Origin: Chamaelirium japonicum
Lineage: Eukaryota; Streptophyta; Magnoliopsida; Liliales; Melanthiaceae
Reading direction: 5' to 3'
Assembly (NCBI GenBank): GCA_947650365.1
Contig: CANTAL010000095.1
Location: 868,001-932,000 of the forward strand
DNA: 64,000 bases
Under the pieces are notes generated by a model. It ran no database searches, was not told where the DNA came from, and saw only the letters and a list, made by a program, of their open reading frames with translations. Below, piece by piece: positions 13,346-28,900 of this stretch (position 1 is its first letter; every line of letters starts with the position of its first letter). A program made the position numbers and the translations under genes.

Positions 13346-15144
13346 ATGAGTAAGAATGGATCGTACAAATGAAATAAAATGGATTGCTCGAATGAATTAG
13401 AATGGATCGTACAAATGAATTAGAATGGATTGTGTGAAAGAATTAGAATGGATCGTACGAATGAATTAGAATGGATCGTGCGAATGAATTAGAATAGATC
13501 GTACGAATGAATTAGAATGGATCGTCTGAAGGAATTCGAATGGATCGTACGAATGAATTAGAATGGATATATTCGTGCAAATGAATTAGAATGGATCATA
13601 CGAATAAGTAAGAATGGATCATACGAATGAAATAGAATAGATTGTACGAATGAATTAGAATGGATCCTACGAATGAATTAGAATAGATCGTGTGAAAGAA
13701 TTAGAATGGATTGTATGAATGAATTAGAATGGATCGTACGAATGAATTAGAATGGATCGTACGAAGGAATTAGAATGGATCGTGCGAATGAATTAGAATG
13801 GATCGTACGAATGAATCAGAATAGATCGTACGAATGAATTAGAATGGATCGTACGAAGGAATTAGAATGGATCGTACGAATGAATTAGAATGGATATATT
13901 CGTGCAAATGAATTAGAATGGATCGTATGAATGTATTAGAATGGATCGTACGAATGAATTAGAATGGATCGTGTGAAAGAATTAGAATGGATCATACGAA
14001 TGAATTAGAACGGATCGTGCGAATGAATTAGAATGGATCGTACGAATGAATTAGAATGGATACATTTGTGCGAATGAATTAGAATGGATCGTACGGATGA
14101 ATTAGAAAGGATCGTATGAATGAATTAGAATGGATACATTCGTGCGAATGAATTAGAATGGATCGGACGAATGAATTAGAATGGATCATACGAACAAATT
14201 AGAATGGATCAAATGAATAAATTAGAATGGTTACATTCATGCGAATGAATTAGAACGGATCGTACGAATGGATTAGAATGGATCGTACGAATGGATTAGA
14301 ATGGAGACATTCGAGCGAATGAATTAAAATGGATCGTACGAATGAATTAGAATGGATCGTACGAATGGATTAGAATGGATCCTACGAATGGATTAGAATG
14401 GATACCTTTGTGCATTTGAATTAGAATGGATCGTACGAATGAATTAGAATGGATCATATTAATGAATTAGAATGGATCGTACGAATGAATTAGAATGGAT
14501 ACATTCGTGCACGATCCATTCTAATTCATTCCTACGAATGTATCCATTCTAATTCATTCGTACGATCCATTCTAATTCATTCGTACGATCCATTCTAATT
14601 TATTCGTAAGATCCATTCTAATTCATTCGTACGATCCATTCTAATTCATTCATACAATCTATTCTAATTCTTTCGGACGATCCATTCTAATTCATTCGCA
14701 CGATCCATTCTAATTCATTCGTACGATCCATTCTAATTCATTTGTAAGATCCATTCTAATTCATTCGTACGATCCATTCTAATTCATTCGTACGATCCAT
14801 TCTAATTCATTCGCACGAATGTATCCATTCTAGTTCATTCGTACGATCTATTCTAATTCATTCGTACGATCCATTCTAATTCATTCGCACGATCCATTCT
14901 AATTCATTCGTACGATCCATTCTAATTCATTCATACGATCCATTCTAATTCATTCGTATGATCCATTCTAATTCATTCACACAATTGTATCCATTCTAAT
15001 TCATTCGTACGATCCATTCTTATTCATTCGCACGATCCAATCTTACTCATTCGTATGATCCATTCTAATTCATTCGGACGAATGTATACATTCTAATTTA
15101 TTCGTACGATCCATTCTAATTCATTCGTACGATCCATTCTAATT

Positions 15145-15180
15145 CATTCGTAAGATCGAATGGATCGTACGAATTAATTA
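15145..15180. other. Recurrent forward-to-reverse junction, family J5 (four sites)
   Basis: ATTCGTAAGATCGAATGG, then ATCGTACGAATTAATTAG. The joins are near 15156, 20964, 36011 and 42331. There is no palindrome at the centre: a forward unit is cut after GATC and joined to a reverse unit cut before GAATGG. Confidence 0.85.
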
Positions 15181-15743
15181 GAATGGATCGTACGAATGAA
15201 TTAGAATGGAGCGTACGAATGAATTAGAATGGATACATTCGTGCAAATGAATTAGAATGGATACATTCGTGCGAAAGAATTAGAATAGATCGTATGAATG
15301 AATTAGAATGGATCCTATGAATGAATTAGAATGGATCGTGCGAATGAATTAGAATGGATCGTACGAATGAATTAGAATGGATCGTGTGAAAGAATTAGAA
15401 TGGATCGTACGAATGAATTAGAATGGATCGTGCGAATAAATTAGAATGGATCGTACGAATGAATTAGAATGGAGACATTTGTGCGAATGAATTAGAATGG
15501 ATCGTACGAATGAATTAGAATGGATCGTGCTAATGAATTAGAATTGATTGAACGAATGAATTAGCATGGATCGGGCTAATGAATTAGAATAGATCGTACG
15601 AATGAATTAGAATGGATCGTACGAATGAATTAGAATGGATCGTATGAATGAATTAGAATGGATACATTTGTGCGAATGAATAAGAATGGATCGTACGAAT
15701 GAATTAGAATGGATCGTATGAATGAATTAGAATGGATCGTGCG

Positions 15744-15800
15744 AATGAATTCGAATGGATCGTATGAATTCATTCTAATTCATTCATACAATCCATTCTA
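15744..15800. other. Recurrent reverse-to-forward junction, family J3 (six sites)
   Basis: GAATTCGAATGGATCGTACG then AATTCATTCTAATTCATTC, followed by ATACAATCC and CTTTCACACG. The joins are near 15770, 21577, 36620, 42944, 55550 and 62083. The text contains two GAATTC sites about 17 bases apart. The 22-bp palindrome at 8347 shares the left half of this join but not the right. Confidence 0.85.
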
Positions 15801-17234
15801 ATTCTTTCACACGATCCATTCTAATTCATTCATACGTTCCATTCTAATTCATTAGCACGATCCATGCTAATTCATTCGTTCGATCAATTCTAATTCATTA
15901 GCACGATCCATTCTAATTCATTCGTACGATCAATTCTAATTCATTCGCACGATCCATTCTAATTCATTCATAGGATCCATTCTAATTCATTCGTACGATC
16001 CATTCTTATTCATTCGCACAAATGTATCCATTGTAATTCATTCATACGATCCATTCTAATTCATTCGTACGATCCATTCTAATTCATTCGTACGATCTAT
16101 TCTAATTCATTAGCACGATCCATGCTAATTCATTCGTTCAATCAATTCTAATTCATTAGCACGATCCATTCTAATTCATTCGTACGATCCATTCTAATTC
16201 ATTCGCACAAATGTATCCATTCTAATTCATTCGTACGATCCATTCTAATTTATTCGCACGATCCATTCTAATTCATTCGTACGATCCATTCTAATTCTTT
16301 CACACGATCCATTCTAATTCATTCGTACGATCCATTCTAATTCATTCGCACGATCCATTCTAATTCATTCATAGGATCCATTCTAATTTATTCATACGAT
16401 CTATTCTAATTCTTTCGCACGAATGTATCCATTCTAATTCATTTGCACGAATGTATCCATTCTAATTCATTCGTACGCTCCATTCTAATTCATTCGTACG
16501 ATCCATTCTAATTAATTCGTACGATCCATTCGATCTTACAAATGAATTAGAATGGATCGTACGAATGAATTAGAATGGATCGTACGAATAAATTAGAATG
16601 TATACATTCGTCCGAATGAATTAGAATGGATCATACGAATGAGTAAGATTGGATCGTGCGAATGAATTAGAATGGATCGTACGAATGAATTAGAATGGAT
16701 ACAATTGTGTGAATGAATTAGAATGGATCATACGAATGAATTAGAATGGATCGTATGAATGAATTAGAATGGATCGTACGAATGAATTAGAATGGATCGT
16801 GCGAATGAATTAGAATGGATCGTACGAATGAATTAGAATAGATCGTACGAATGAACTAGAATGGATACATTCGTGCGAATGAATTAGAATGGATCGTACG
16901 AATGAATTAGAATGGATCGTACGAATGAATTAGAATGGATCTTACAAATGAATTAGAATGGATGGTACGAATGAATTAGAATGGATCGTACGAATGATTT
17001 AGAATGGATACATTCGTGCGAATGAATTAGAATGGATCGGATGAATGAATTAGAATGGATCGTACGAATGAATTAGAATGGATCGTACGAATGAATTAGA
17101 ATTGATCGTGCGAATGAATTAGAATGGATCGTGCGAAAGAATTAGAATAGATTGTATGAATGAATTAGAATGGATCGTACGAATGAATTAGAATGGATCT
17201 TACGAATAAATTAGAATGGATCGTACGAATGAAT

Positions 17235-17270
17235 TAGAATGGATCGTGCATGAATGTATCCATTCTAATT
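17235..17270. other. Recurrent reverse-to-forward junction, family J6 (three sites)
   Basis: GGATCGTGCA(C/T)GAATGTATCC. The joins are near 17250, 38073 and 60538. All are followed by the rare variants TAATATGATCC and CACAAAGGTATCC within 150 bases, so the join and its neighbourhood moved together. Confidence 0.83.
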
Positions 17271-19816
17271 CATTCGTACGATCCATTCTAATTCATTAAT
17301 ATGATCCATTCTAATTCATTCGTACGATCCATTCTAATTCAAATGCACAAAGGTATCCATTCTAATCCATTCGTAGGATCCATTCTAATCCATTCGTACG
17401 ATCCATTCTAATTCATTCGTACGATCCATTTTAATTCATTCGCTCGAATGTCTCCATTCTAATCCATTCGTACGATCCATTCTAATCTATTCGTACGATC
17501 CGTTCTAATTCATTCGCATGAATGTAACCATTCTAATTCATTCATTTGATCCATTCTAATTTATTCGTATGATCCATTCTAATTCATTCGTCCGATCCAT
17601 TCTAATTCATTCGCACGAATGTATCCATTCTAATTCATTCATACGATCCTTTCTAATTCATCCATACGATCCATTCTAATTCATTCGCACAAATGTATCC
17701 ATTCTAATTCATTCGTACGATCCATTCTAATTCATTCGCACGATCCGTTCTAATTCATTCGTATGATCCATTCTAATTCTTTCACACGATCCATTCTAAT
17801 TCATTCGTACGATCCATTCTAATACATTCATACGATCCATTCTAATTCATTTGCACGAATATATCCATTCTAATTCATTCGTACGATCCATTCTAATTCC
17901 TTCGTACGATCCATTCTAATTCATTCGTACGATCTATTCTGATTCATTCGTACGATCCATTCTAATTCATTCGCACGATCCATTCTAATTCCTTCGTACG
18001 ATCCATTCTAATTCATTCGTACGATCCATTCTAATTCATTCATACAATCCATTCTAATTCTTTCACACGATCTATTCTAATTCATTCGTAGGATCCATTC
18101 TAATTCATTCGTACAATCTATTCTATTTCATTCGTATGATCCATTCTTACTCATTCGTATGATCCATTCTAATTCATTTGCACGAATATATCCATTCTAA
18201 TTCATTCGTACGATCCATTCGAATTCCTTCAGACGATCCATTCTAATTCATTCGTGCGATCTATTCTAATTCATTCGCACGATCCATTCTAATTCATTCG
18301 TACGATCCATTCTAATTCTTTCACACAATCCATTCTAATTCATTTGTACGATCCATTCTAATTCATTCGGGCAATCCATTTTATTTCATTTTTACGATCC
18401 ATTCTTACTCATTCGTACGATCCATTCTAATTCATTCACACGAATGTATCCATTCGTACGAATGAATTAGAATAGATTGTACGAATGAATTAGAATGGAT
18501 CGTACGAATGAATTAGAATGGATCGTACGAAGGAATTAGAATGGATCGTACGAATGAATTAGAATGGATCGTACGAATGAATTAGAATTGATCGTACGAA
18601 TGAATTAGAATGGATCGTACGAAGGAATTAGAATGGATCGTACAAATGAATTAGAATGGATATATTCGTGCAAATGAATTAGAATGGATCGTATGAATGT
18701 ATTAGAATGGATCGTATGAGTGAATTAGAATGGATCGTACGAATGAATTAGAATAGATTGTATGAATGAATTAGAATGGATCGTACGAATGAATTAGAAT
18801 GGCTCATACGAATTAATTAGAATGGATCATACGAATGAATTTGAATGGATCGTACGAATGAATTAGAATGGATCGTACGAACGAATTAGAATGGATATAT
18901 TCATGCGAATGAATTAGAATGGACTGTGCGAATGAATAAGAACAGATCGTGCGAATGAATTAGAATGGATCGTACGAATGTTTAGAATGGATCGTGCGAA
19001 TGAATTAGAATGGATCGTACGAATGAATTAGAATGGATACATTTGTGCGAATGAATTAGAATGGATCGTACGAATGAATTAGAATGGATCGTATGAATGA
19101 ATTAGAATGGATCGTACGAATGAATTAGAATGGATCGTGCGAATGAATTAGAATGGATCGTACGAATGAATTAGAATGGATCGTGTGAAAGAATTAGAAT
19201 GGATCGTACGAATGAATTAGAATGGATCGTGCGAATGAATTAGAATGGATCGTACGAATGAATTAGAATGGATACATTTGTGCGAATGAATTAGAATGGA
19301 TCGTACGAATGAATTAGAATGGATCGTATGAATGAATTAGAATGGATCGTACGAATGAATCAAAATGGATCGTGCAAATGAATTAGAATGGATCGTACGA
19401 ATGAATTAGAATGGATCGTACGAATGAACTAGAATGGATACATTCGTGCGAATGAATTACAATGGATCAAACGAATGAATTAGAATGGATCGTACGAATG
19501 AATTCGAATGGATCTTACGAATGAATTAGAATGGATCGTACGAATGAATTAGAATGGATCGTACGAATGAATTAGAATGGATCTTACGAATGAATTAGAA
19601 TGGATCGTACGAATAAATTAGAATGGATCATATGAATGGTTTAGAATGGATACATTCGTGCGAATGAATTAGAATGGATCGGACTAATGAATTAGAATGG
19701 ATCGTACGAATGAATTAGAATGGATCAAATGAATGAATTAGAATGGTTACATTCATGCGAATGAATTAGAATGGATCGTACGAATGGATTAGAATGGATC
19801 GTACGAATGAATTAGA

Positions 19817-21737
19817 ATGGATACATTCGTGCGAATGAATTAGAATGGATCGGACGAATGAATTAGAATGGATCATACGAATAAATTAGAATGGATCAAA
19901 TGAATGAATTAGAATGGTTACATTCATGCGAATGAATTAGAACGGATCGTACGAATGGATTAGAATGGATCGTACGAATGGATTAGAATGGAGACATTCG
20001 AGCGAATGAATTAAAATAGATCGTACGAATGAATTAGAATGGATCGTACGAATGGATTAGAATGGATCCTACGAATGGATTAGAATGGATACCTTTGTGC
20101 ATTTGAATTAGAATGGATCATACGAATGAATTAGAATGGATCATATTAATGAATTAGAATGGATCATACGAATGAATTAGAATGGATACATTCGTGCACG
20201 ATCCATTCTAATTCATTCCTACGAATGTATCCATTCTAATTCATTCGTACGATCCATTCTAATTCATTCGTATGATCCATTCTAATTTATTCGTAAGATC
20301 CATTCTAATTCATTCGTACGATCCATTCTAATTTATTCATACAATCTATTCTAATTCTTTCGCACGATCCATTCTAATTCATTCGCACGATCAATTCTAA
20401 TTCATTCGTACGATCCATTCTAATTCATTCGTACGATCCATTCTAATTCATTCGTCCGATCCATTCTAATTCATTCGCACGAATGTATCCATTCTAAATC
20501 ATTCGTACGATCCATTCTAATTCGTTCGTACGATCCATTCTAATTCATTTGTAAGATCCATTCTAATTCATTCGTACGATCCATTCTAATTCATTCGTAC
20601 GATCCATTCTAATTCATTCGCACGAATGTATCCATTCTACTTCATTCGTACGATCTATTCTAATTCATTCGTACGATCCATTCTAATTCATTCGCACGAT
20701 CCATTCTAATTCATTCGTACGATCCATTCTAATTCATTCATACGATCCATTCTAATTCATTCGTATGATCCATTCTAATTCATTCACACAATTGTATCCA
20801 TTCTAATTCATTCGTACGATCCATTCTAATTCATTCGCACGATCCAATCTTACTCATTCGTATGATCCATTCTAATTCATTCGGACGAATGTATACATTC
20901 TAATTTATTCGTACGATCCATTCTAATTCATTCGTACGATCCATTCTAATTCATTCGTAAGATCGAATGGATCGTACGAATTAATTAGAATGGATCGTAC
21001 GAATGAATTAGAATGGAGCGTACGAATGAATTAGAATGGATACATTCGTGCAAATGAATTAGAATGGATACATTCGTGCGAAAGAATTAGAATAGATCGT
21101 ATGAATGAATTAGAATGGATCCTATGAATGAATTAGAATGGATCGTGCGAATGAATTAGAATGGATCGTACGAATGAATTAGAATGGATCATGTGAAAGA
21201 ATTAGAATGGATCGTACGAATGAATTAGAATGGATCGTGCGAATAAATTAGAATGGATCGTACGAATGAATTAGAATGGATACATTTGTGCGAATGAATT
21301 AGAATGGATCGTACGAATGAATTAGAATGGATCGTGCTAATGAATTAGACTTGATTGAACGAATGAATTAGCATGGATCGTGCTAATGAATTCGAATAGA
21401 TCGTACGAATGAATTAGAATGGATCGTACGAATGAATTAGAATGGATCGTATGAATGAATTAGAATGGATACATTTGTGCGAATGAATAAGAATGGATCG
21501 TACGAATGAATTAGAATGGATCGTATGAATGAATTAGAATGGATCGTGCGAATGAATTCGAATGGATCGTACGAATTCATTCTAATTCATTCATACAATC
21601 CATTCAAATTCTTTCACACGATCCATTCTAATTCATTCATACGTTCCATTCTAATTCATTAGCACGATCCATGCTAATTCATTCGTTCGATCAATTCTAA
21701 TTCATTAGCACAATCCATTCTAATTCATTCGTACGAT
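19817..21737. repeat. 1.8-kb composite module, copy 1b
   Basis: This is the second member within copy 1, carrying the full 120-bp stretch that includes CGTCCGATCC, a 28-mer and CTAAATCATTCG. Its counterpart in copy 2 (41184-43104) aligns at a constant shift of 21,367. The limits are where the marker variants stop agreeing with 14130-15930 and are good to about 30 bp. Confidence 0.8.
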
Positions 21738-22976
21738 CCATTCTAATTCATTCGTACGATCCATTCTAATTCATTATTACGATCTATTCTAATTCATTCG
21801 TACGATGTATTCTAATTCATTCGTACGATCCATTCTAATTCATTCATACAATCTATTCTAATTCATTCATACAATCCATTCAAATTCTTTCACACGATCC
21901 ATTCTAATTCCTTCGTACGATCCATTCTAATTCATTCGTACGATCCATTCTAATTCATTCATACAATCCATTCTAATTCTTTCACACGATCTATTCTAAT
22001 TCATTCGTACGATCCATTCTAATTCCTTTGTACGATCCATTCTAATTCATTCGTACGATCTATTCTAATTCATTCTTACGATCCATTCTAATTCATTCGT
22101 ACGATCCATTCTAATTCCCTCGTACGATCCATTCTAATTCATTCGTACGATCCATTCTAATTCATTTGTACAATCTATTCTAATTCATTCGTACGAATGG
22201 ATACATTCGTGTGAATGAATTAGAATGGATCGTACGAATGAGTAAGAATGGATCGTACGAATGAAATAGAATGGATTGCACGAATGAATTAGAATGGATC
22301 GTACGAATGAATTAGAATGGATCCTGTGAAAGAATTAGAATGGATTGTATGAATGAATTAGAATGGATCGTACGAATGAATTAGAATGGATCGTACTAGG
22401 ATCCATTCTAATTCATTCGTACAATCTATTCTATTTCATTCGTACGATCCATTCTTACTCATTCGTATGATCCAGTCTAATTTATTCGGACGAATGTATC
22501 CATTCTATTTTATTCGTACGATCCATTCTAATTCATTCGTACGATCCATTCTAATTCATTCATATGATCCATTCTTACTCATTCGTGTGATCCATTCTAA
22601 TTCATTCGTACGATCCATTCTAATTCATTCGTACGATCGATTCTAATTCATTCGCACTATCCATTCTATTTCATTCGTACGATCCATTCTAATCCATTCG
22701 TATGATCCATTCTAATTTATTCGTTCAAATATATCCATTCTAATTCATTCGTACGATCCATTCTAATTTATTCGCACGATCCATTCTAATTCATTCGCAC
22801 GAATGTATCCATTCTAATTCATTTGCACGATCCATTCTAATTCATTCCTATGATCTATTCTAATTCATTCGTACGATCCATTCTAATTCATTCTAATTCA
22901 TTCGTACGATCCATTCTATGATCCATTCTAATTCATTCGTATATTCCATTCTAATTCATTAGCATGATCCATGCTA

Positions 22977-22995
22977 ATGAATTAGAATGGATCGT
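22977..22995 (-). repeat. 19-bp reverse island, copy 1
   Basis: Same structure and flanks as at 9529 (AGCATGATCCATGCTAATG on the left, GTACGATCCAATC on the right). The unusual right-hand CCAATC supports a single origin for all three islands. Confidence 0.8.
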
Positions 22996-25900
22996 ACGAT
23001 CCAATCTAATTCATTCATACGATCCATTCTTACTCATTCGTATGATCCATTCTAATTCAATCGTACGATCCATTCTAATTCATTCGTACGATCCATTCTA
23101 ATTTATTCGTACGATCCATTCTAATTCATTCGTACGATCCATTCTAATTCCTTCGTACAATCCATTCTAATTCATTCGTACGATCCATTCTAATTCATTT
23201 GCGCAATCTATTCTAATTCATTCGTACGATCCATTCTAATTCATTCGTACGATCCATTCTAATTCATTCATACAATCCATTCTAATTTATTCGCACGAAT
23301 GTATCCATTCTAATTCATTCGTACGATCCATTCTAATTCATTCGCACAATCTATTCTAATTCCTTCATACGATCCATTCTAATTCATTCGCACGAATGTA
23401 TCCATTCTAATTCATTCATACGATCCATTCTACTTCATTCATACTATCCGTTCTAATTCACTCATAAGATCCATTCTAATTCATTCATACGATCCATTCT
23501 AATTCATTTGCACGAATATATCCATTCTAATTCATTCGTACGATCCATTCTAATTCCTTCGTACGATCCATTCTAATTCCTTCGTACGATCCATTCTATT
23601 TCATTCGTATGATCCATTCTAATTCCTTCGTACGATCCATTCTAATTCCTTCGTATCCATTCTAATTCACTCATACGATCCATTCTAATTCATTCGTACG
23701 ATCCATTCTAATTCATTCATACAATCCATTCTAATTCATTCGCACGAATGTATCCATTCTAATTCATTCGTACGATCAGTTCTAATTCATTCACAAAATC
23801 TATTTTAATTCATTCATACGATCCATTCTAATTCATTCACATGAATGTATCCATTCTAATTCATTCATACGATCCATTCTAATTCATTCGTACGATCCAT
23901 TCTAATTCACTCATACGATCCATTCTAATGCATTCATATGATCCATTCTAATTCATTTGCACAAATATATCCATTCTAATTCATTCGTACGATCCATTCT
24001 AATTCCTTCGTACGATCCATTCTAATTCATTCGTACGATCCATTCTAATTCATTCGTACGATCCATTCTAATTCATTCGTACGAATGGATTAGAATGAAT
24101 TAGAATGGATCGTACGAATGAATAAGAATGGATCGTATGAGTGAATTAGAATGGATACGAAGGAATTAGAATGGATCGTACGAAGGAATTAGAATGGATC
24201 ATACGAATGAAATAGAATGGATCGTACGAAGGAATTAGAATGGATCGTACGAAGGAATTAGAATGGATCGTACGAAGGAATTAGAATGGATCGTACGAAT
24301 GAATTAGAATGGATATATTCGTGCAAATGAATTAGAATGGATCGTTTGAATGAATTAGAATGGATCGTATGAGTGAATTAGAACGGATAGTACGAATGAA
24401 GTAGAATGGATCGTATGAATGAATTAGAATGGATACATTCGTGCGAATGAAATAGAATGGATCGTATGAATGAATTAGAATAGATTTTGTGAATGAATTA
24501 GAATGGATCGTATGAATGAATTAGAATGGATACATTCGTGCGAAAGAATTAGAATGGATTGTATGAATGAATTAGAATGGATCGTACGAATGAACTAGAA
24601 TGGATACATTCGTGCGAATGAATTAGAATGGATCGTACGAATGAATTAGAATAGATTGCGCGAATGAATTAGAATGGATCGTGCGAATGAAATAGAATGG
24701 GTACAAATGAATTAGAATGGATCATACGAATGAATTAGAATGACGATCCATTCTTACTCATTCGTATGATACATTCAAATTTATTCGCACGAATGTATCC
24801 ATTCTAATTCATTCGTACGTCTAATTCATTCGTACGGTCCATTCTAATTCATTCGCACAATCCATTCTATTTTATTTGTACGATCCATTCTAATTCATTC
24901 GTACGATCCATTCTAATTCATTCGTACGATCCATTCTAATTCATTCGCACGAATGTATCCATGCTAGTTCATTCATACGATCCATTCTAATTCATTCGTA
25001 CGATCCATTCTAATTCATTTGCACGATCCATTCTAATTCATTCGTACAATCCATTCTAATTCATTCTCACGAATGTATCCATTCTAATTCATTCGTACAT
25101 ACGATCCATTCTAATTCATTCGCACGAATGTATCCATTCTAATTCATTTGTATAATCCATTCTATTTCATTCGAACGATCCATTCTTACTCATTTGTATG
25201 ATCCATTCTAATTCATTCGCATGAATGTACCCATTCTAATTCATTCGTACGATCCATTCTAATTCATTCGTATGATCCATTCTAATTTATTCGTTCAAAT
25301 ATATCCATTCTAATTCATTCGTACGATCCATTCTAATTCATTCGCACGATCCATTCTAATTCATTCGCACGAATGTATCCATTCTAATTCATTTGCACGA
25401 TCCATTCTAATTCATTCCTATGATCTATTCTAATTCATTCGTACGATCCATTCTAATTCATTCGCTCGAATGTATCCATTCTAATTCATTCGTATGATCC
25501 ATTCTAATTCGTTCATTTGATCAATTCTAATTCGTTCGTACGATCCATTCTAATTCATTCGTACGATCCATTCTAAATCCTTCGTATGATCCATTCTAAT
25601 TCATTCCTACGATCTATTCTAATTCATTCGCTCGAATATATCCATTCTAATTCATTCATTCGATCCATTCTAATTCATTCGTACGATCCATTCTAATTCA
25701 TTCGTATGATCCATTCTAATCAATTCGTACGATCCATTCTAATTCATTCGTACGATCCATTCTAATTCATTCGCACGAATGTATCCATTCTAGTTCATTC
25801 GTACGATCCATTCTAATTCATTCATACGATCCATTCTAATTCATTCGTACGATCCATTCTAATTCATTCGCACAAATGTATCCATTCTAATTCATTCGTA

Positions 25901-28900
25901 CGATCCATTCTAATTCATTCGCACGATCCATTCTAATTCATTCGTACGATCCATTCTAATTCATTCGCACGAATGTATCCATTCTAGTTCATTCATACGA
26001 TCCATTCTAATTCATTCGTACGATCCATTCTAATTCATTCGCACGATCCATTCTAATTCATTCGTACGATCCATTCTAATTCATTCGCACGAATGTATCC
26101 ATTCTAGTTCATTCGTACCATCCATTCTAATTCATTCGTACGATCCATTCTAATTCATTTGCACGATCCATTCTAATTCATTCGTACGATCCATTCTAAT
26201 TCATTCATACGATCCATTCTAATTCATTCGTACGATCCATTCTAATTCATTTGCACAATCTATTCTAATTCATTCGTACGAATGGATACAATTGTGTGAA
26301 TGAATTAGAATGGATCGTACGAACGAGTAAGAATGGATCGTACGAATGAAATAGAATGGATTACACGAATGAATTAGAATGGATCGTACGAATGAATTAG
26401 AATGGATCGTGTGAAAGAATTAGAATGGATTGTATGAATGAATTAGAATGGATCGTACGAATGAATTAGAATGGATCGTACGCATTCGTACGATCCATTC
26501 TAATTCCTTCGTAAGATCCATTCTAATTCATTCGTACGATCCATTCTAATTCATTAGCGCAATCTATTCTAATTCATTCGTACGATCCATTCTAATTCAT
26601 TCGTACAATCCATTCTAATTCATTCATACAATCCATTCTAATTTATTCGCACGAATGTATCCATTCTAATTCATTCGTACGATCCATTCTAATTCATTCG
26701 CACAATCTATTCTAATTCATTCATACGATCCATTCTAATTCATTCGCACGAATGTATCCATTCTAGTTCATTCGTACGATCCATTCAAATTCATTCATAC
26801 GATCCATTCTAATTCATTCATACGATCTATTCTAATTCATTCATACAATCCATTCTAATTCTTTCACACGATCCATTACAATTCATTCGTAAGATCCATT
26901 CTAATTCATTCGTACGATCCATTCTAATTCATTCGTACGATCCATTCTAATTCATTCGCACAAATGTATCCATTTTAATTCGTTCGTACGATTCATTCTT
27001 ATTCATTCGTATGGTCCATTCTAATTCATTCGTACGATCCATTCTAATCCATTCGTACGATCCATTCTAATTCATTCGCATGAATGTAACCATTCTAATT
27101 CATTCATTTGATCCATTCTAATTCATTCGTACGATCCGTTCTAATTCATTCGTTCGATCCATTCTAATTCATTCGCACGAATGTATCCATTCTAATTCAT
27201 TCATACGATCCATTCTAATTCATTCGTACGGTCTATTCTAATTCATTCGCACAATCCATTCTAATTCATTCGTACGATCCATTCTAATTCATTCTAATTC
27301 TTTCACACGATCCATTCTAATCCATTCTAATTCTTTCACACGATCAATTCTAATTCATTCGTACGTTCCATTCTAATTCATTAGCACGATCCATGTTAAT
27401 TTATTCGTTCGATCAATTCTAATTCATTAGCACGATCCATTCTAATTCATTCGTACGATCCATTCTAATTCATTCGTACGATCTATTCGAATTCATTCGC
27501 ACGATCCATTCTAATTCATTCATAGGATCCATTCTAATTCATTCATACGATCTATTCTAATTCTTTCGCACGAATGTATCCATTCTAATTCATTCGCACG
27601 AATGTATCCATTCTAATTCATTCGTACGATCCATTCTAATTCATTCGCATGAATGTAACCATTCTAATTCATTCATTTGATCCATTCTAATTCATTCGTA
27701 CGATCCATTCTAATTCATTCGTCCGATCCATTCTAATTCATTCGCACGAATGTATCCATTCTAATTCATTCGTACGATCCATTCTAATTCTTTCGTACGA
27801 TCCATTCTAATTCATTCATAAGATCCATTCTAATTCATTCGTACGATCCATTCTAATTCATTCGTACGATCCATTCTAATTCATTCGCACGAATGTATCC
27901 ATTCTAGTTAATTCGTACGATCCATTCTAATTCATTCGTACGATCCATTCTAATTCATTCGCACGATCCATTCTAATACATTCGTACGATCAATTCTAAT
28001 TCATTCGCACGAATGTATCCATTCTATTTCATTCATACGATCCATTCTAATTCATTCGTACGATCCATTCTACTTCATGCGAATGAATTAGAATGGATCG
28101 TACGAATGGATTAGAATGGATCGTATGAATGGATTAGAATGGATACATTCGAGCGAATGAATTAGAATGGATCGTACGAATGAATTAGAATGGATCGTAC
28201 GAATGGATTAGAATGGATCCTACGAATGGATTAGAATGGATACCTTTGTGCATATGAATTAGAATGGATCGTACGAATGAATTAGTATGTATCATATTAA
28301 TGAATTAGAATGGATCGTACGAATGAATTAGAATGGATACATTCGTGCGAATGAATTAGAATGGATCGTGCGAATCAATTAGACTGGATCGTGCGAATGA
28401 ATAAGAATAGATCATACGAATGAATTAGAATGGATCGTACGAAGGAATTATAATGGATCATATGAATGAAATAGAATGGATCGTACGAAGGAATTAGAAT
28501 GGATCGTACGAAGGAATTAGAATTGATCGTACGAAGGAATTAGAATGGATCGTACGAAGGAATTAGAATGGATATATTCGTGCAAATGAATTAGAATGGA
28601 TCGTATGAATGAATTAGAATAGATCGTATGAGTGAATTAGAACGGATAGTACGAATGAAGTAGAATGGATCGTATGAATGAATTAGAATGGATACATTCG
28701 TGCGAATAAATTAGAATGGATCTTATGAATGAATTAGAATAGATTGTGCGAATGAATTAGAATGGATCGTACGAATGAATTAGAATGGTTACATTTGTGC
28801 GAATAAATTAGAATGGATTGTATGAATGAATTAGAATGGATCGTACGAATGAATTAGAATGGATCGTACGAATAAATTAGAATAGATTGCGCGAATGAAT

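Larger units (their letters stand above)
14130..15930. repeat. 1.8-kb composite module, copy 1a
   Basis: This reverse-forward-reverse-forward module is found again at 19817-21737 (shift 5,687, then 5,807) and in copy 2 at about 34864-36784 and 41184-43104. Landmarks in order: GGATCAAATGAAT with GGTTACATTC, ACCTTTGTGCATTTG, the reverse-to-forward switch ATTCGTGCACGATCC at 14511, the forward-to-reverse switch TAAGATCGAATGG at 15151, and GAATTCGAATGGATCGT at 15748. This member alone lacks 120 bp (four 23-mers and one 28-mer) that the others keep around 20.4 kb, 35.45 kb and 41.77 kb. Confidence 0.8.

Noticed and set aside
22386-22646. 86-codon open frame on the + strand
   Set aside because: It starts in the tail of a reverse block and runs across a polarity join into forward units. 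It is repeat translation, with the start not conserved at 43753.
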